This document shows, piece by piece, positions 25,447 through 35,219 of a stretch of DNA of 53,383 nt. Numbering within the stretch: the first letter of the stretch is position 1; each line of letters starts with the position of its first letter. The DNA comes from Streptomyces palmae (GTDB lineage Bacteria; Actinomycetota; Actinomycetes; Streptomycetales; Streptomycetaceae). The translations under genes were made by a program, and so were the position numbers. The DNA lies in the NCBI RefSeq assembly GCF_004684805.1, contig NZ_SRID01000006.1, positions 1 to 53,383 of the forward strand, read 5' to 3'. The notes beneath the pieces are model-generated. The model was not told the origin of the DNA. It was given only the letters and a program-made list of their open reading frames with translations, and ran no database searches.

Positions 25447-27837
25447 TCACCTTCCGCTCCCCGCTGTCTCGGCCCGGGCCGCCACCATCAACTGGCCCAG
25501 CGCCAGGCCCCCGTCGCCGGGCGGCACCTCGCGGTGGCGCAGCACCTCCAGGCCGGCCGCCGCCAGGAGGTCGGCGCACTCCTGGTCCAGGAGCGCGTTG
25601 GCGAACACCCCGCCGGTGAGCGCCACCGCGCGCACCCCGGTCTCCCGGTGGACCCGCACGCACACCTCGGTGACGGCGGCGGCCACCGCGCGGTGGAAGC
25701 GGGCCGCGATCACCGCGGTCGGCACGGCGCCGCGCAGGTCGGCGATGACCGCGCGCAGCACGGGCGCGGTCTCCAGCACGGTGGCCCGGGCGGCCCCCGG
25801 CCGACCGGCGGTCCGGAGGGTGAAGCGGTAGGCGCCGGTGCGCTCGGACCAGGCCGTGCGGGCGGCCGCCTCCAACTCCACCGCGGCCTGCGCCTCGTAG
25901 TCCGCCCGGTGGCAGACCCCCGCCAGCGAGGAGATCGCGTCGAACAGCCGCCCCATGCTGGAGGTGGGAACGCACCCCAGACCGCGCTCCAACTGGCGCC
26001 CCAGCACCTGCCGTTCGGTGTCCTGGCAGGCGGCGACACAGGGCAGGTCGGCATCCCACGGCAGGCCGGCCGCGTGCAGCCGGGCCAGCGCCACCCGGCA
26101 GGGATTGGCGACCCCCGCGTCACCGCCGGGCAGCGGGGCGTACGCCAGATGGGCCAGGCGGCGGTAGCCCGCGTAGTCGGCCAGCAGCACCTCGCCGCCC
26201 CAGATGGCGGTGTCGTCGCCGTAGCCGGTGCCGTCGAAGGCGACCCCGATCACCGGGGCCGTACCGGTGAGCCCGTGCTCGGCCATGGCCGAGGCGATGT
26301 GCGCGTGGTGGTGCTGCACCAGGCGCAGCGGCCGGCCGGCCGTGTGCTCGCGGGCCCAGCGCGTGGTGTGGTAGCCGGGGTGGCGGTCGGCGGCCAGCAG
26401 CGTCGGCGCCACCCCGGTGAGGGTGCGCAGCCGCCGCTCGCCGTGCTCGAAGGCGCGTACCGCGGCCAGCTCGCCCATGTCGCCGATGTGCGGGGAGAAC
26501 CAGGCGCTGTGCTCCTCACCCAGGCACAGGGTGTTCTTGAGGTCGCCGCCGACCGCGAGCGCCGGGCGGACGGGCAGCGGCAGCGCGACGGGGCGCGGGG
26601 CGTAACCGCGCGATCGGCGCAGCACCAGCTCGTGGCCGTCGGCCGTCACCCGCACCACGGAGTCGTCGCACGGCCCCTCGATGGCACGGTCGTGGGTGAG
26701 CCAGGCGTCGGCCAGGCCGGCCAGCCGGTCCAGGGCCTCGGCGTCATCGGTGACGATCGGCTCGCCGGAGCGGTTGCCGCTGGTCATGACGAGTGTCCGC
26801 GGGCCCGGCGGGTCGCCCGGCAGGCCGAACAGCAGCTGGTGCAGCGGGGTGTAGGGCAGCAGCACGCCGATGTCGGGGCTGCCCGGGCAGACCCCGGGGG
26901 CCAGTGCCCGCTCGGTCCCGGACCGGCGGCGCAGCAGCACGATGGGCCGGTGCGGGCCGGTGAGGGCGGCGCGTTCGGCGGGGCCGACCTCGGCCAGGCC
27001 CTCGGCGGTGGCCAGGTCCGCGCACATCACGGCGAACGGCCGGGCGGCGCGGTGCTTGCGGGCGCGCAGGGCGGCGACCGCCCGCGGATCGGCGGCGTCG
27101 CAGGCCAGGTGGTAGCCGCCCAGGCCCTTGACGGCGAGCACCGCGCCGCCCGCCAGCAGCCGGCGGGCCGCCTCCAGCGCCCGGCCGCCGGTCACCCGCT
27201 CCGGGTCCGGGGCGCCTGTGCCGTCCACGGCGCGGACGAGGGTGAGCCGGGGGCCGCAGTCCGGGCAGGCCACGGGCTGGGCGTGGAAGCGGCGGTCGGC
27301 CGGGTCGCGGTACTCCGCGGCGCACGCCGGGCACAGGGGGAAGGCGGCCATGGTGGTGGCGTCCCGGTCGTAGGGCAGCCGGGTGACGATGGTGAGCCGG
27401 GGGCCGCAGTGGGTGCAGGTGATGAAGGGGTGGCGGTACCGGCGGTCGGCCGGGTCGGCCAGCTCGCGCAGGCACTCCTGGCAGGTGGCGGTGTCCGGGG
27501 GCAGCTGGGTGCGGCCCTCGCCCTGTTCGGAGGGGCGGATGGCGAAGCCGCCGGTCCCGCGGGCGGGGACCTCCTCGGCGGTGAGGCCGGTGACCTGCGA
27601 CAGCGGGGGCCGCTCCGCCCGCAGCCGGCGGCGGAACTCCGCCAGGGCCCCGGGCGGCCCCTCGGCCTCGATGAACACCCCGCCCGCCGCGTTGCCGACG
27701 AAGCCGGACAGCGCCAGCTCGGTGGCCAGGCGGTGGACGAAGGGCCGGAAGCCGACGCCCTGCACCACCCCGCGCACCGTCAACCGCACCCGGCGGGCGA
27801 CGGCCTGGGCCACCGGCCCGTCCAGCGTGCTGGTCAT
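25447..27837 (-). CDS. hypF: Carbamoyltransferase HypF
   Basis: 796 residues from ATG 27837, overlapping the hypB stop by 4 bases. Domains in order: acylphosphatase-like (residues ~15-105, RLTVRGVVQGVGFRPFVHRL), two zinc-finger segments (CQECLRELADP...CTHCGPRLT and CPACAAEY...CPDCGPRLT), a Sua5/YrdC-like domain (VLAVKGLGGYHLACDAADPR), and a Kae1-like C-terminal domain with HHHAHIASAMAEHGL and ALTGGVFANALLD. It turns carbamoyl phosphate and ATP into a carbamoyl adenylate that is loaded on HypE for cyanide formation. Complete and of normal length. Confidence 0.97.
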   Translation of the reverse strand: MTSTLDGPVAQAVARRVRLTVRGVVQGVGFRPFVHRLATELALSGFVGNAAGGVFIEAEGPPGALAEFRRRLRAERPPLSQVTGLTAEEVPARGTGGFAIRPSEQGEGRTQLPPDTATCQECLRELADPADRRYRHPFITCTHCGPRLTIVTRLPYDRDATTMAAFPLCPACAAEYRDPADRRFHAQPVACPDCGPRLTLVRAVDGTGAPDPERVTGGRALEAARRLLAGGAVLAVKGLGGYHLACDAADPRAVAALRARKHRAARPFAVMCADLATAEGLAEVGPAERAALTGPHRPIVLLRRRSGTERALAPGVCPGSPDIGVLLPYTPLHQLLFGLPGDPPGPRTLVMTSGNRSGEPIVTDDAEALDRLAGLADAWLTHDRAIEGPCDDSVVRVTADGHELVLRRSRGYAPRPVALPLPVRPALAVGGDLKNTLCLGEEHSAWFSPHIGDMGELAAVRAFEHGERRLRTLTGVAPTLLAADRHPGYHTTRWAREHTAGRPLRLVQHHHAHIASAMAEHGLTGTAPVIGVAFDGTGYGDDTAIWGGEVLLADYAGYRRLAHLAYAPLPGGDAGVANPCRVALARLHAAGLPWDADLPCVAACQDTERQVLGRQLERGLGCVPTSSMGRLFDAISSLAGVCHRADYEAQAAVELEAAARTAWSERTGAYRFTLRTAGRPGAARATVLETAPVLRAVIADLRGAVPTAVIAARFHRAVAAAVTEVCVRVHRETGVRAVALTGGVFANALLDQECADLLAAAGLEVLRHREVPPGDGGLALGQLMVAARAETAGSGR

Positions 27838-28553
27838 GACGGCACGGCCGGGTGGACGGCGTGGTGCCGGGCGTCGAGCACCGGACGGTGCGGCGGGGCG
27901 CCCTCGCAGACGGCCAGCACGCGCTTCACGAGGGTGTCGACGCCCTGGCCGGTACGGGCCGAGGTACGCACCACCTCCACACCGGGGTTGACCTGCCCCA
28001 GGTGGGCGGTGAACGCCGCCGCGTCGAAGCCGGCGGCCTGGGCCAGGTCGGTCTTGGTCAGCGCCACCAGATGGGCGGAGCCGAAGGCCGTGGGGTACTT
28101 GACCGGCTTGTCCTCGCCCTCGGTCACCGACATCAGGGCGATCCGCAGGGTCTCGCCCAGGTCGTAGGAGGCGGGGCAGACCAGGTTGCCGACGTTCTCC
28201 ACGAACAGCAGCCGGGTGCCGTCCGGAAGCCAGCCGTCGAGGTGGCCGCGTACCTGCTCGGCCTCCAGATGGCACAGTCCGCCGGTGAGGACCTGCTTCA
28301 CCGGCGCCCCCGAGGCGGCCAGCCGGCGGGCGTCGTTCTCGGTCGCCAGGTCGGCGGTGATCGCGGCCACCGGCACCCCGCGCTCGCGGACGCGGCGCAG
28401 CACCAGCGTCAGCAGCTCGGTCTTGCCGCTGCCCGGGCTGGACAGCAGGTTGACCACGCGGACCCCGCGGGCCGCCAGCTCGGTGCGCAGGGTGTCGGCC
28501 AGGGCGTGGTTCTTGGCCAGCACCGCCTGGCGCAGGTCGACGTTCCGGCACAT
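27834..28553 (-). CDS. hypB: Hydrogenase nickel-incorporation GTPase HypB
   Basis: 239 residues from ATG 28553 overlapping the hypA stop (TGATG). G1 P-loop LLSSPGSGKTELL, then AITADLATENDARR, HLEAEQVRGHLDGW, LLFVENVGNLVCPASYDLGE with the metal-binding Cys at the dimer interface, and the base-specificity motif LTKTDLA. There is no histidine-rich nickel-storage stretch and no N-terminal CxxCGC motif; the N-terminus is simply MCRNVDLRQAVLAKNHALAD. So HypB here delivers but does not store nickel. Works with HypA to insert Ni after iron loading. Confidence 0.97.
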   Translation of the reverse strand: MCRNVDLRQAVLAKNHALADTLRTELAARGVRVVNLLSSPGSGKTELLTLVLRRVRERGVPVAAITADLATENDARRLAASGAPVKQVLTGGLCHLEAEQVRGHLDGWLPDGTRLLFVENVGNLVCPASYDLGETLRIALMSVTEGEDKPVKYPTAFGSAHLVALTKTDLAQAAGFDAAAFTAHLGQVNPGVEVVRTSARTGQGVDTLVKRVLAVCEGAPPHRPVLDARHHAVHPAVPS

Positions 28554-28954
28554 CACGGGCCTCCTTCCGATCCCAAGGTGGATGCCGCCAGGGCGGGGCA
28601 GGCGGCGGCCGGCGGCAGTCGGACCGCGGCGATCTCCAGCTCCCGCCCGGCGACCACCGTCGTGGCGGCGTCCGGGCAGCGCGGGCAGCCCAGCCGGGGC
28701 GGGGTGCCGACGGCGAACTCGGTGCGGCAGCCCTCGCACAGCGCGCGAGCAGGCACCTCCTCGATCACCAGCTCGGCCGCGGCCAGCGGGGTGCCCTGGG
28801 CGGCCACCTCGAGGGAGAACCGCAGGGCGTCGGGGACCACGCCCGCCAGCTGACCGACCCGCAGCTGCACCGCCTCGACCGACGCGGCGCCGTGCTCCCG
28901 GGCGACCTCCTCGACGGTCTCGACGACGGCCAGCGCGATCGACAGTTCGTGCAT
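28553..28954 (-). CDS. hypA: Hydrogenase nickel-incorporation protein HypA
   Basis: 133 residues from ATG 28954. N-terminal MHELSIA carries the nickel-binding Met-His-Glu; the zinc site is formed by CEGCRTEF and, after 10-15 residues, CPRCP. The middle VQLRVGQLAGVVPDALRFSL is typical. The C-terminus is ~20 residues longer than the E. coli form (Pro/Ala-rich). First gene of the leftward hypA-B-F-C-D-E operon; each junction except F-C overlaps, so the operon is tightly coupled. Diverges from hypX across a 203-base regulatory gap. Confidence 0.96.
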   Translation of the reverse strand: MHELSIALAVVETVEEVAREHGAASVEAVQLRVGQLAGVVPDALRFSLEVAAQGTPLAAAELVIEEVPARALCEGCRTEFAVGTPPRLGCPRCPDAATTVVAGRELEIAAVRLPPAAACPALAASTLGSEGGP

Positions 28955-29011
28955 GGCTCCCGACGGTAGGCACCGGGCGGGGCGGTTCCGCACGGGCCGG
29001 GCGCGGGCAGC

Positions 29012-29050
29012 GGTGTTTTCCCCGGTTTTTCCCCCGCGTGGCCCAAAACC
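29012..29050. promoter_or_regulatory. Repeat-rich AT patch in the hypA-hypX divergent promoter region
   Basis: GGTGTTTTCCCC (29012-29023) is directly repeated as GGTTTTTCCCCC (29024-29035), and its GGTTTT is echoed inverted by AAAACC at 29045-29050. This is the only AT-rich block between the two divergent hydrogenase-maturation units, hence a likely regulator or polymerase site. Confidence 0.4.
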
Positions 29051-29157
29051 GCGCCGGGCGGCGCGCGCGTCGGCGGCCCGGCGAGCGCGGTCCGGGGGAG
29101 CATCGCCATCCGCGCGGCCGGGCAGCGCCGCGGACCTCGAGCACCCGGGGAGAGAGC

Positions 29158-30894
29158 GTGACCATCCTGCTTGTCGCCAGTGCCTTCAACAGCCTGACGC
29201 AGCGCGTCTTCTGCGCCCTGGCCGACCGCGGGCACCGGGTGGCCGTGGAACTGGCACTGGGCGACGAGGCGCTGCGGCAGGCGGTGCGCCGCCACGACCC
29301 GCGGCTCATCCTGGCGCCGATGCTCACCACCGCCATCCCCGAGGACATCTGGTCCGCCCGCCCCTGCCTGATCGTGCACCCCGGGCCGCCGGGGGACCGC
29401 GGGCCGTCCTCGCTGGACCGGGCGGTCCGGGAGGGCGCCACCCGCTGGGGGGTGACGGTGCTCCAGGCCGAGGCCGAGATGGACGCCGGCCCGGTGTGGG
29501 CCTCGGCCTCCTGCCCGGTGCCGCCGGTCGGCAAGAGCGATCTGTACCGGGGCGAGCTGGCCGACGCCGCGCTGGAGGCGGTGCTGACCGCCGTCGAGCG
29601 GTTCGACTCCGGTACGTACACCCCCCGTCGGCAGCCGCCGGAGGCCGACGGGACCTTCCCCGCCCGGCCCCTGCTGCGCCAGGCCGAGCGGCGGATCGAC
29701 TGGGCCGCCGACCCCACCGAGGCGGTGCTGCGCGAGCTGCGGGCGGCCGACTCCCAACCCGGGGTGCTGGACGCCTTCCTGGGCGGTGAGTGGTTTCTGC
29801 ACGGCGGCCACCCGGAGGACCGGCTGACGGGCCGGCCGGGCGAGGTGGTGGCCACCCGGCACGGGGCGATCTGCCGGGCCACCGTCGACGGTGCGGTGTG
29901 GATCCCGCAGCTGCGGCCCCGCCGCCGGCCGCAGGGTCCGCGGACGTACCCGCTGCCGGCCACCACGGTGCTCGGGGACCGGCTGCGCGGGGTGCCCGAG
30001 GCCCCCTGCGGCCTGTGGCCGGTCGAGGACCACCGGACCTGGCAGGACATCACCTACACCGAGCAGGGGCCGGTCGGCTTCCTGCGCTTCACCCATCCGG
30101 GCGGCGCGATGTGCGCCCAGCGGTGCAGACGGCTGCTGCACGCCTACGCCTTCGCCTGCTCCCGGCCCACCGAGGTGCTGGTGCTCGGCGGCCCGCGGGA
30201 CTTCTTCTCCAACGGGATCCACCTGGGGGTCATCGAGGCGGCCGCCGACCCGGCCGTCGAGTCCTGGACGAACATCCAGGCCATGGACGACCTGGTGGAG
30301 GCGGTGCTGCGGACCACCGACCGGCTGGTCGTCGCGGCCCTGTGCGGCAACGCCGCGGCGGGCGGGGCGATGCTGGCGCTGGCCGCGGACGAGGTGTGGT
30401 GCCGCGCCGGGGCGGTACTCAACCCGCACTACCGGCTGATGGGGCTGTACGGGGCGGAGTTCTGGACGTACACCCTGCCGCGCCGGGTGGGGGACCGCAT
30501 GGCCGAGCGGCTGACCCAGCGGGCACTGCCGGTGAGCGCGGCGCGCGCCCAGGAGATCGGCCTGGTGGACCGGGTCCTGGAATGCGCCGTCGGGGACTTC
30601 GCCGGGGAGGTCGCCCGGATGGCCGCCCGGCTGGCCGCCGGCGCCGGGCTGCGCTCCCGGATCGGCGCCAAGAAGGCCGCCCGGGAGCGGGACGAGGCGG
30701 CCAGGCCACTGGGCGCCTACCGGGCCGCGGAGCTGGAGCGGATGCGGGAGGTCTTCTTCGACCCCACGGCGCCGTATCACGCGCTCCGGTCGGCCTTCGT
30801 GACCAAGCGGCGCCCGGAGCGGACCCCGGACCATCTGGTGGAAACTCCCACCGACCCCATGTGTCCGAATGGTCGTACATCGCGAATTATGTAA
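29158..30894 (+). CDS. hypX: HypX/HoxX: aerobic CO-ligand synthesis for [NiFe]-hydrogenase
   Basis: 578 residues from GTG 29158, with GGGGAGAG upstream. The N-terminal ~270 residues resemble formyltetrahydrofolate-dependent formyltransferases (ILAPMLTTAIPEDIWSARPC, LIVHPGPPGDRGPSSLDRAV, with the HPGPPGD segment at the folate/catalytic site). The C-terminal half is an enoyl-CoA hydratase/isomerase fold (VLVLGGPRDFFSNGIHLGVI; ALCGNAAAGGAMLALAADEV). HypX is known to take the formyl group from formyl-THF via CoA to release CO, allowing active-site assembly in air. It diverges from hypA and precedes hhyS by ~100 bases, fitting a hydrogenase that works aerobically. Extension of the frame to 28186 is antisense to hypB and rejected. 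Confidence 0.93.
   Translation: MTILLVASAFNSLTQRVFCALADRGHRVAVELALGDEALRQAVRRHDPRLILAPMLTTAIPEDIWSARPCLIVHPGPPGDRGPSSLDRAVREGATRWGVTVLQAEAEMDAGPVWASASCPVPPVGKSDLYRGELADAALEAVLTAVERFDSGTYTPRRQPPEADGTFPARPLLRQAERRIDWAADPTEAVLRELRAADSQPGVLDAFLGGEWFLHGGHPEDRLTGRPGEVVATRHGAICRATVDGAVWIPQLRPRRRPQGPRTYPLPATTVLGDRLRGVPEAPCGLWPVEDHRTWQDITYTEQGPVGFLRFTHPGGAMCAQRCRRLLHAYAFACSRPTEVLVLGGPRDFFSNGIHLGVIEAAADPAVESWTNIQAMDDLVEAVLRTTDRLVVAALCGNAAAGGAMLALAADEVWCRAGAVLNPHYRLMGLYGAEFWTYTLPRRVGDRMAERLTQRALPVSAARAQEIGLVDRVLECAVGDFAGEVARMAARLAAGAGLRSRIGAKKAARERDEAARPLGAYRAAELERMREVFFDPTAPYHALRSAFVTKRRPERTPDHLVETPTDPMCPNGRTSRIM
30876..30893. promoter_or_regulatory. TACAT-N8-ATGTA dyad in front of hhyS
   Basis: TACAT (30876-30880), 8 bases, ATGTA (30889-30893) overlap the hypX stop within the most AT-rich stretch nearby (CGCGAATTATGTAAATGTTT). 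About 105 bases before the hhyS start: a candidate second promoter and operator for the structural genes. Confidence 0.4.
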
Positions 30895-30997
30895 ATGTTT
30901 GTGGGGTGAGCCCGGGGCCGCCGGGCAGCGATGGACGCCGCACCCGCCGCTCCTCGGCGGCCGCGTCCGCGTACGACCGTCCGGAAGGAAGGCTCCC

Positions 30998-32062
<1,065 letters not shown>

Positions 32063-32096
32063 CGAAACCCCCGCCAGACCAGGACAGGACCCCGCC

Positions 32097-33884
32097 GTGA
32101 CGAGCAGCCAGACCGCACCACCCGCCTCCCGCACCCTCACGGAGGTGGCGTTCGACCCCATCACCCGGATCGTCGGCAACCTGGGCATCTACACCAAGAT
32201 CGACTTCGCCAACCGCGAGGTGGTCGAGTGCCGCTCCACCTCGTCGATCTTCCGGGGCTACAGCGTCTTCATGAAGGGCAAGGACCCCCGGGACGCCCAC
32301 TTCATCACCAGCCGGATCTGCGGCATCTGCGGTGACAACCACGCCACCTGCTCGGTGTACGCGCAGAACATGGCCTACGGGGTGAAGCCGCCGCCGCTGG
32401 CCGACTGGATCATCAACCTCGGCGAAGCGGCCGAGTACATGTTCGACCACACGATCTTCCAGGACAACATGGTCTTCGTCGACTACTGCGAACGCATGGT
32501 CAAGGAGACCAACCCCGGGGTGCTGGAGCGCGCCGAACGCACCCCGGCCCCCCGCGGCGACCTGCACGGGCACAAGACCATCGCCGACATCATGCGCTCC
32601 TACAACCCCTTCGAGGGCGAGACCTACAAGCAGGCGCTGGTGATGAGCCGCCTCACCCGGGAGATGATCTGCCTGATGGAGGGGCGGCACGTGCACCCCT
32701 CCACCCTGTACCCGGGCGGCGTCGGCACGGTGGCCACCCCCCAGGTCTTCACCGACTACCTGGTGCGGCTCACCCGCTGCCTGGACTTCGTCAAGCGCGC
32801 GGTCGCCATGAACGACGACGTCTTCGACTTCTTCTACGAGGCCCTGCCCGGCTACGAGGAGGTCGGGCGCCGCCGCACCCTCCTCGGCTGCTGGGGCGCC
32901 TTCCAGGACCCCGAGATCGTCGACTACGACTACCGGCGGATGAACGAGTGGGGCAACCGCATGTTCGTCACCCCCGGCATCGTCGTCGACAACCGGCTGG
33001 TCACCACCGACCTGGTCGACATCAACCTGGGCATGCGCATCCTGCTCGGCAGCTCCTACTACCAGGACTGGGTCGGCGAGGAGACCTTCGTCGACAAGGA
33101 CCCCCTGGGCAACCCGGTGGACCAGCGGCACCCCTGGAACCAGACCACCCTGCCCGCGCCGCAGAAGCGCGACCTGGACGGCGGCAAGTACAGCTGGGTG
33201 ATGAGCCCCCGGTGGTTCGACAAGCGCACCGGGGACCACCTCGCCCTGGACACCGGCGGCGGACCCATCGCCCGGCTGTGGGCCACCGCGCTCGCCGGCA
33301 AGGTCCGCACCCCCTATGTGCGCTCCACCGGCACCAGCGTGGAGATCGACCTGCCCAAGACGCCGGCCACCCCCGAGACCCGACTGGTGTGGAAGCCGCC
33401 GGAGTTCCCCAACACCATCGAGCGCAACCGGGCCCGGATGTACTTCGTCGCCTACGCCGCCGGCATGGCCCTGTACTTCGTCGAACAGGCCATGGCGGAG
33501 GTACGGGCCGGCCGCACCAAGGTCTTCCAGGACTTCACCGTGCCGAAGGACGGCATCGGCGTGGGCTTCCACGAGGCCGTCCGCGGCGTGCTCTCGCACC
33601 ACCTGGTCATCCGGGACGGCAAGATCGCCAACTACCACCCGTACCCGCCGACACCGTGGAACGCCAGCCCCCGGGACAGCTACGGCACCCCCGGCCCCTA
33701 CGAGGACGCCGTCCAGGGCTGCCCCATCTTCGAGGAGAACGGCCCGGACGGCTTCAAGGGCATCGACATCATGCGCACCGTGCGCAGCTTCGACCCCTGC
33801 CTGCCCTGCGGCGTCCACATGTACCTGGGCGGCGGACGGACCCTGACCACCACCCACTCGCCGACCTTCGGCGCCGTCTCCTAG
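32097..33884 (+). CDS. hhyL: Group 1h [NiFe]-hydrogenase large (catalytic) subunit
   Basis: 595 residues from GTG 32097, 34 bases after hhyS. N-terminal L1 motif RICGICGDNHATC (Cys75, Cys78) and C-terminal L2 motif DPCLPCGVHM (Cys568, Cys571, His574) provide the four Ni/Fe-bridging cysteines. The sequence continues 21 residues past His574 (ending HSPTFGAVS), the peptide removed by the maturation endopeptidase encoded four genes downstream. The protein catalyses H2 splitting. The L1 sequence with GDNH matches the actinobacterial high-affinity branch as I remember it. No substitutions at metal ligands. Confidence 0.97.
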   Translation: MTSSQTAPPASRTLTEVAFDPITRIVGNLGIYTKIDFANREVVECRSTSSIFRGYSVFMKGKDPRDAHFITSRICGICGDNHATCSVYAQNMAYGVKPPPLADWIINLGEAAEYMFDHTIFQDNMVFVDYCERMVKETNPGVLERAERTPAPRGDLHGHKTIADIMRSYNPFEGETYKQALVMSRLTREMICLMEGRHVHPSTLYPGGVGTVATPQVFTDYLVRLTRCLDFVKRAVAMNDDVFDFFYEALPGYEEVGRRRTLLGCWGAFQDPEIVDYDYRRMNEWGNRMFVTPGIVVDNRLVTTDLVDINLGMRILLGSSYYQDWVGEETFVDKDPLGNPVDQRHPWNQTTLPAPQKRDLDGGKYSWVMSPRWFDKRTGDHLALDTGGGPIARLWATALAGKVRTPYVRSTGTSVEIDLPKTPATPETRLVWKPPEFPNTIERNRARMYFVAYAAGMALYFVEQAMAEVRAGRTKVFQDFTVPKDGIGVGFHEAVRGVLSHHLVIRDGKIANYHPYPPTPWNASPRDSYGTPGPYEDAVQGCPIFEENGPDGFKGIDIMRTVRSFDPCLPCGVHMYLGGGRTLTTTHSPTFGAVS

Positions 33885-33894
33885 GAGCCGCCGC

Positions 33895-34482
33895 ATGCCA
33901 TGGGACGACGAGCAGGCCCGCACCCGGGTGGCGCGGACCGAAGAGCTGCTGACCGGCCTGGACAGCCTGCCCGACGGCCTGGCCGCCGCCCGCGCCCAGG
34001 CCGCCCTGGAGGCCCTGGTCGCCCTCTACGGGGAGTGCCTGGCCCGGGTGGTGGACCTGGCCGGGGCGACCGGCGGCGAGCAGGGCGCGGGACTGCTGCG
34101 GCGGCTGGCGGAGGACGAGCTGATCGGCCATCTGCTGCTGGTCCACGACCTCCACCCGGACCCCGTACCGGTCCGGGCCCGGCGCGCCGTCCGGGAACTG
34201 GCCGAGGAGCTGTCGGCCCGCGGCGCCGACCTGGAGGTCCTGGAGCTGACGGACACCGCGGTACGGGTCCGCCTCACCGGCGGCGGCTGCGGCTGCGCCG
34301 CCGGCAGCCCGGAGCTGGAGCAGCTGGTGCGCGAGGGCATCGCCCACCGCGCCCCCGAACTCGAGCGCGTCACCGTGGAGACCGCGCCCGCGGCGCCGGC
34401 GCGGCCCCTCATCCCGGTCGACGCGCTCCTGAAGGGGGTACGGGCCCCGGACCCGGTGCTCTCGGCAAGGGAGAGCGGATGA
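33895..34482 (+). CDS. Nfu/NifU C-terminal-domain-like hydrogenase accessory protein
   Basis: 195 residues from ATG 33895 (TAGGAG upstream), 10 bases after hhyL. Residues ~1-100 are helical (TEELLTGLDSLPDGLAAARA, LLRRLAEDELIGHLLLVHDL). The C-terminal ~75 residues resemble the Nfu fold (VLELTDTAVRVRLTGGGCGC, then ELEQLVREGIAHRAPELERV), with a CxC (Cys132, Cys134) in place of the usual CxxC. Such proteins carry or deliver [4Fe-4S] clusters, here plausibly to HhyS. The stop overlaps the next start (ATGA). Conserved neighbour of group 1h hydrogenases; exact role inferred. Confidence 0.8.
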   Translation: MPWDDEQARTRVARTEELLTGLDSLPDGLAAARAQAALEALVALYGECLARVVDLAGATGGEQGAGLLRRLAEDELIGHLLLVHDLHPDPVPVRARRAVRELAEELSARGADLEVLELTDTAVRVRLTGGGCGCAAGSPELEQLVREGIAHRAPELERVTVETAPAAPARPLIPVDALLKGVRAPDPVLSARESG

Positions 34483-35219
34483 ACGGGGCAGGCCCCTCGG
34501 ACCGCTCGAACCCCCCGGCGCCCGGCGGCCCTGCCCCCCGGCTGTGGCGGCTCGCCCGCCAGGCCCGGCACGCCCGGCCGCGGGAGACCGGCGCGCCGGA
34601 GCGCTGCGACCTGTGCGCCGAGCCGCTCCCCGACCCGCACCGCCATCTGCTGGACCTGAACACCGAGGAGCTGAGCTGCGCCTGCGGAGCCTGCGGCCTG
34701 CTCTTCGACCGCGGCGAGGCCGGCGGGGCGCACTACCGGCTGCTGCCCACCCGCCGAGTGCCGCTGCACGGGCCGGCGCTCGACCAGGTGCGGTGGGCCG
34801 CCCTCGGCATCCCCGTCGACCTTGCCTTCTTCACCCGCGCCGAGCGGACCGGCGAGGTCACGGCCCGCTACCCCAGCCCGCTGGGCGTCACCCGGGCCAC
34901 CGTGGCCCCGGCCGCCTGGCAGGAGATCAGCCAGGCGCACCCGGCACTGCCGACCCTGGCCGGCGACGTCGAGGCCCTGCTGGTGCACCGGGCCCAAGGG
35001 GCCCGCGAGCACTGGCTGGTGCCGCTGGACGACTGCTTCCGCGCGGTGGCCGTCGTACGCGCCCACTGGAGGGGACTGGCCGGCGGCCCCGAGGTGTGGC
35101 AGCGGCTCGGCGCCTTCTTCGACGCACTGACCGCATCGACGGCATCGACGGCATCGACGGCATCGATGGCATCTGGCTCTCTCCCCACCACCGAGGAGGC
35201 ACCATGGGCATCTCCGTAG
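34479..35219 (+). CDS. DUF5947-like hydrogenase-associated zinc-ribbon protein
   Basis: 246 residues from ATG 34479. N-terminal treble-cleft/zinc-ribbon pattern: CDLCAEPLPDPHRHLLDL (CxxC) and LSCACGACGLLFDRG (CxCxxC), followed by a mixed alpha/beta body (YRLLPTRRVPLHGPALDQVR, GIPVDLAFFTRAERTGEVTA, HWLVPLDDCFRAVAVVRAHW). I recognise it as the DUF5947-type protein found in group 1h operons; its function is unknown, and a Fe-S assembly or electron-transfer role is only a guess. The C-terminus contains (Thr-Ala-Ser)n encoded by a 9-bp repeat and overlaps the next small gene by 16 bases. Confidence 0.8.
   Translation: MNGAGPSDRSNPPAPGGPAPRLWRLARQARHARPRETGAPERCDLCAEPLPDPHRHLLDLNTEELSCACGACGLLFDRGEAGGAHYRLLPTRRVPLHGPALDQVRWAALGIPVDLAFFTRAERTGEVTARYPSPLGVTRATVAPAAWQEISQAHPALPTLAGDVEALLVHRAQGAREHWLVPLDDCFRAVAVVRAHWRGLAGGPEVWQRLGAFFDALTASTASTASTASMASGSLPTTEEAPWASP
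35133..35176. repeat. 9-bp microsatellite GCATCGACG, four and a half units
   Basis: Units at 35133, 35142, 35151, 35160 (GCATCGATG) and a partial at 35169 (GCATCTGG). Coding for Thr-Ala-Ser repeats at the end of the DUF5947-like protein; slippage by whole units would keep frame. Confidence 0.85.
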
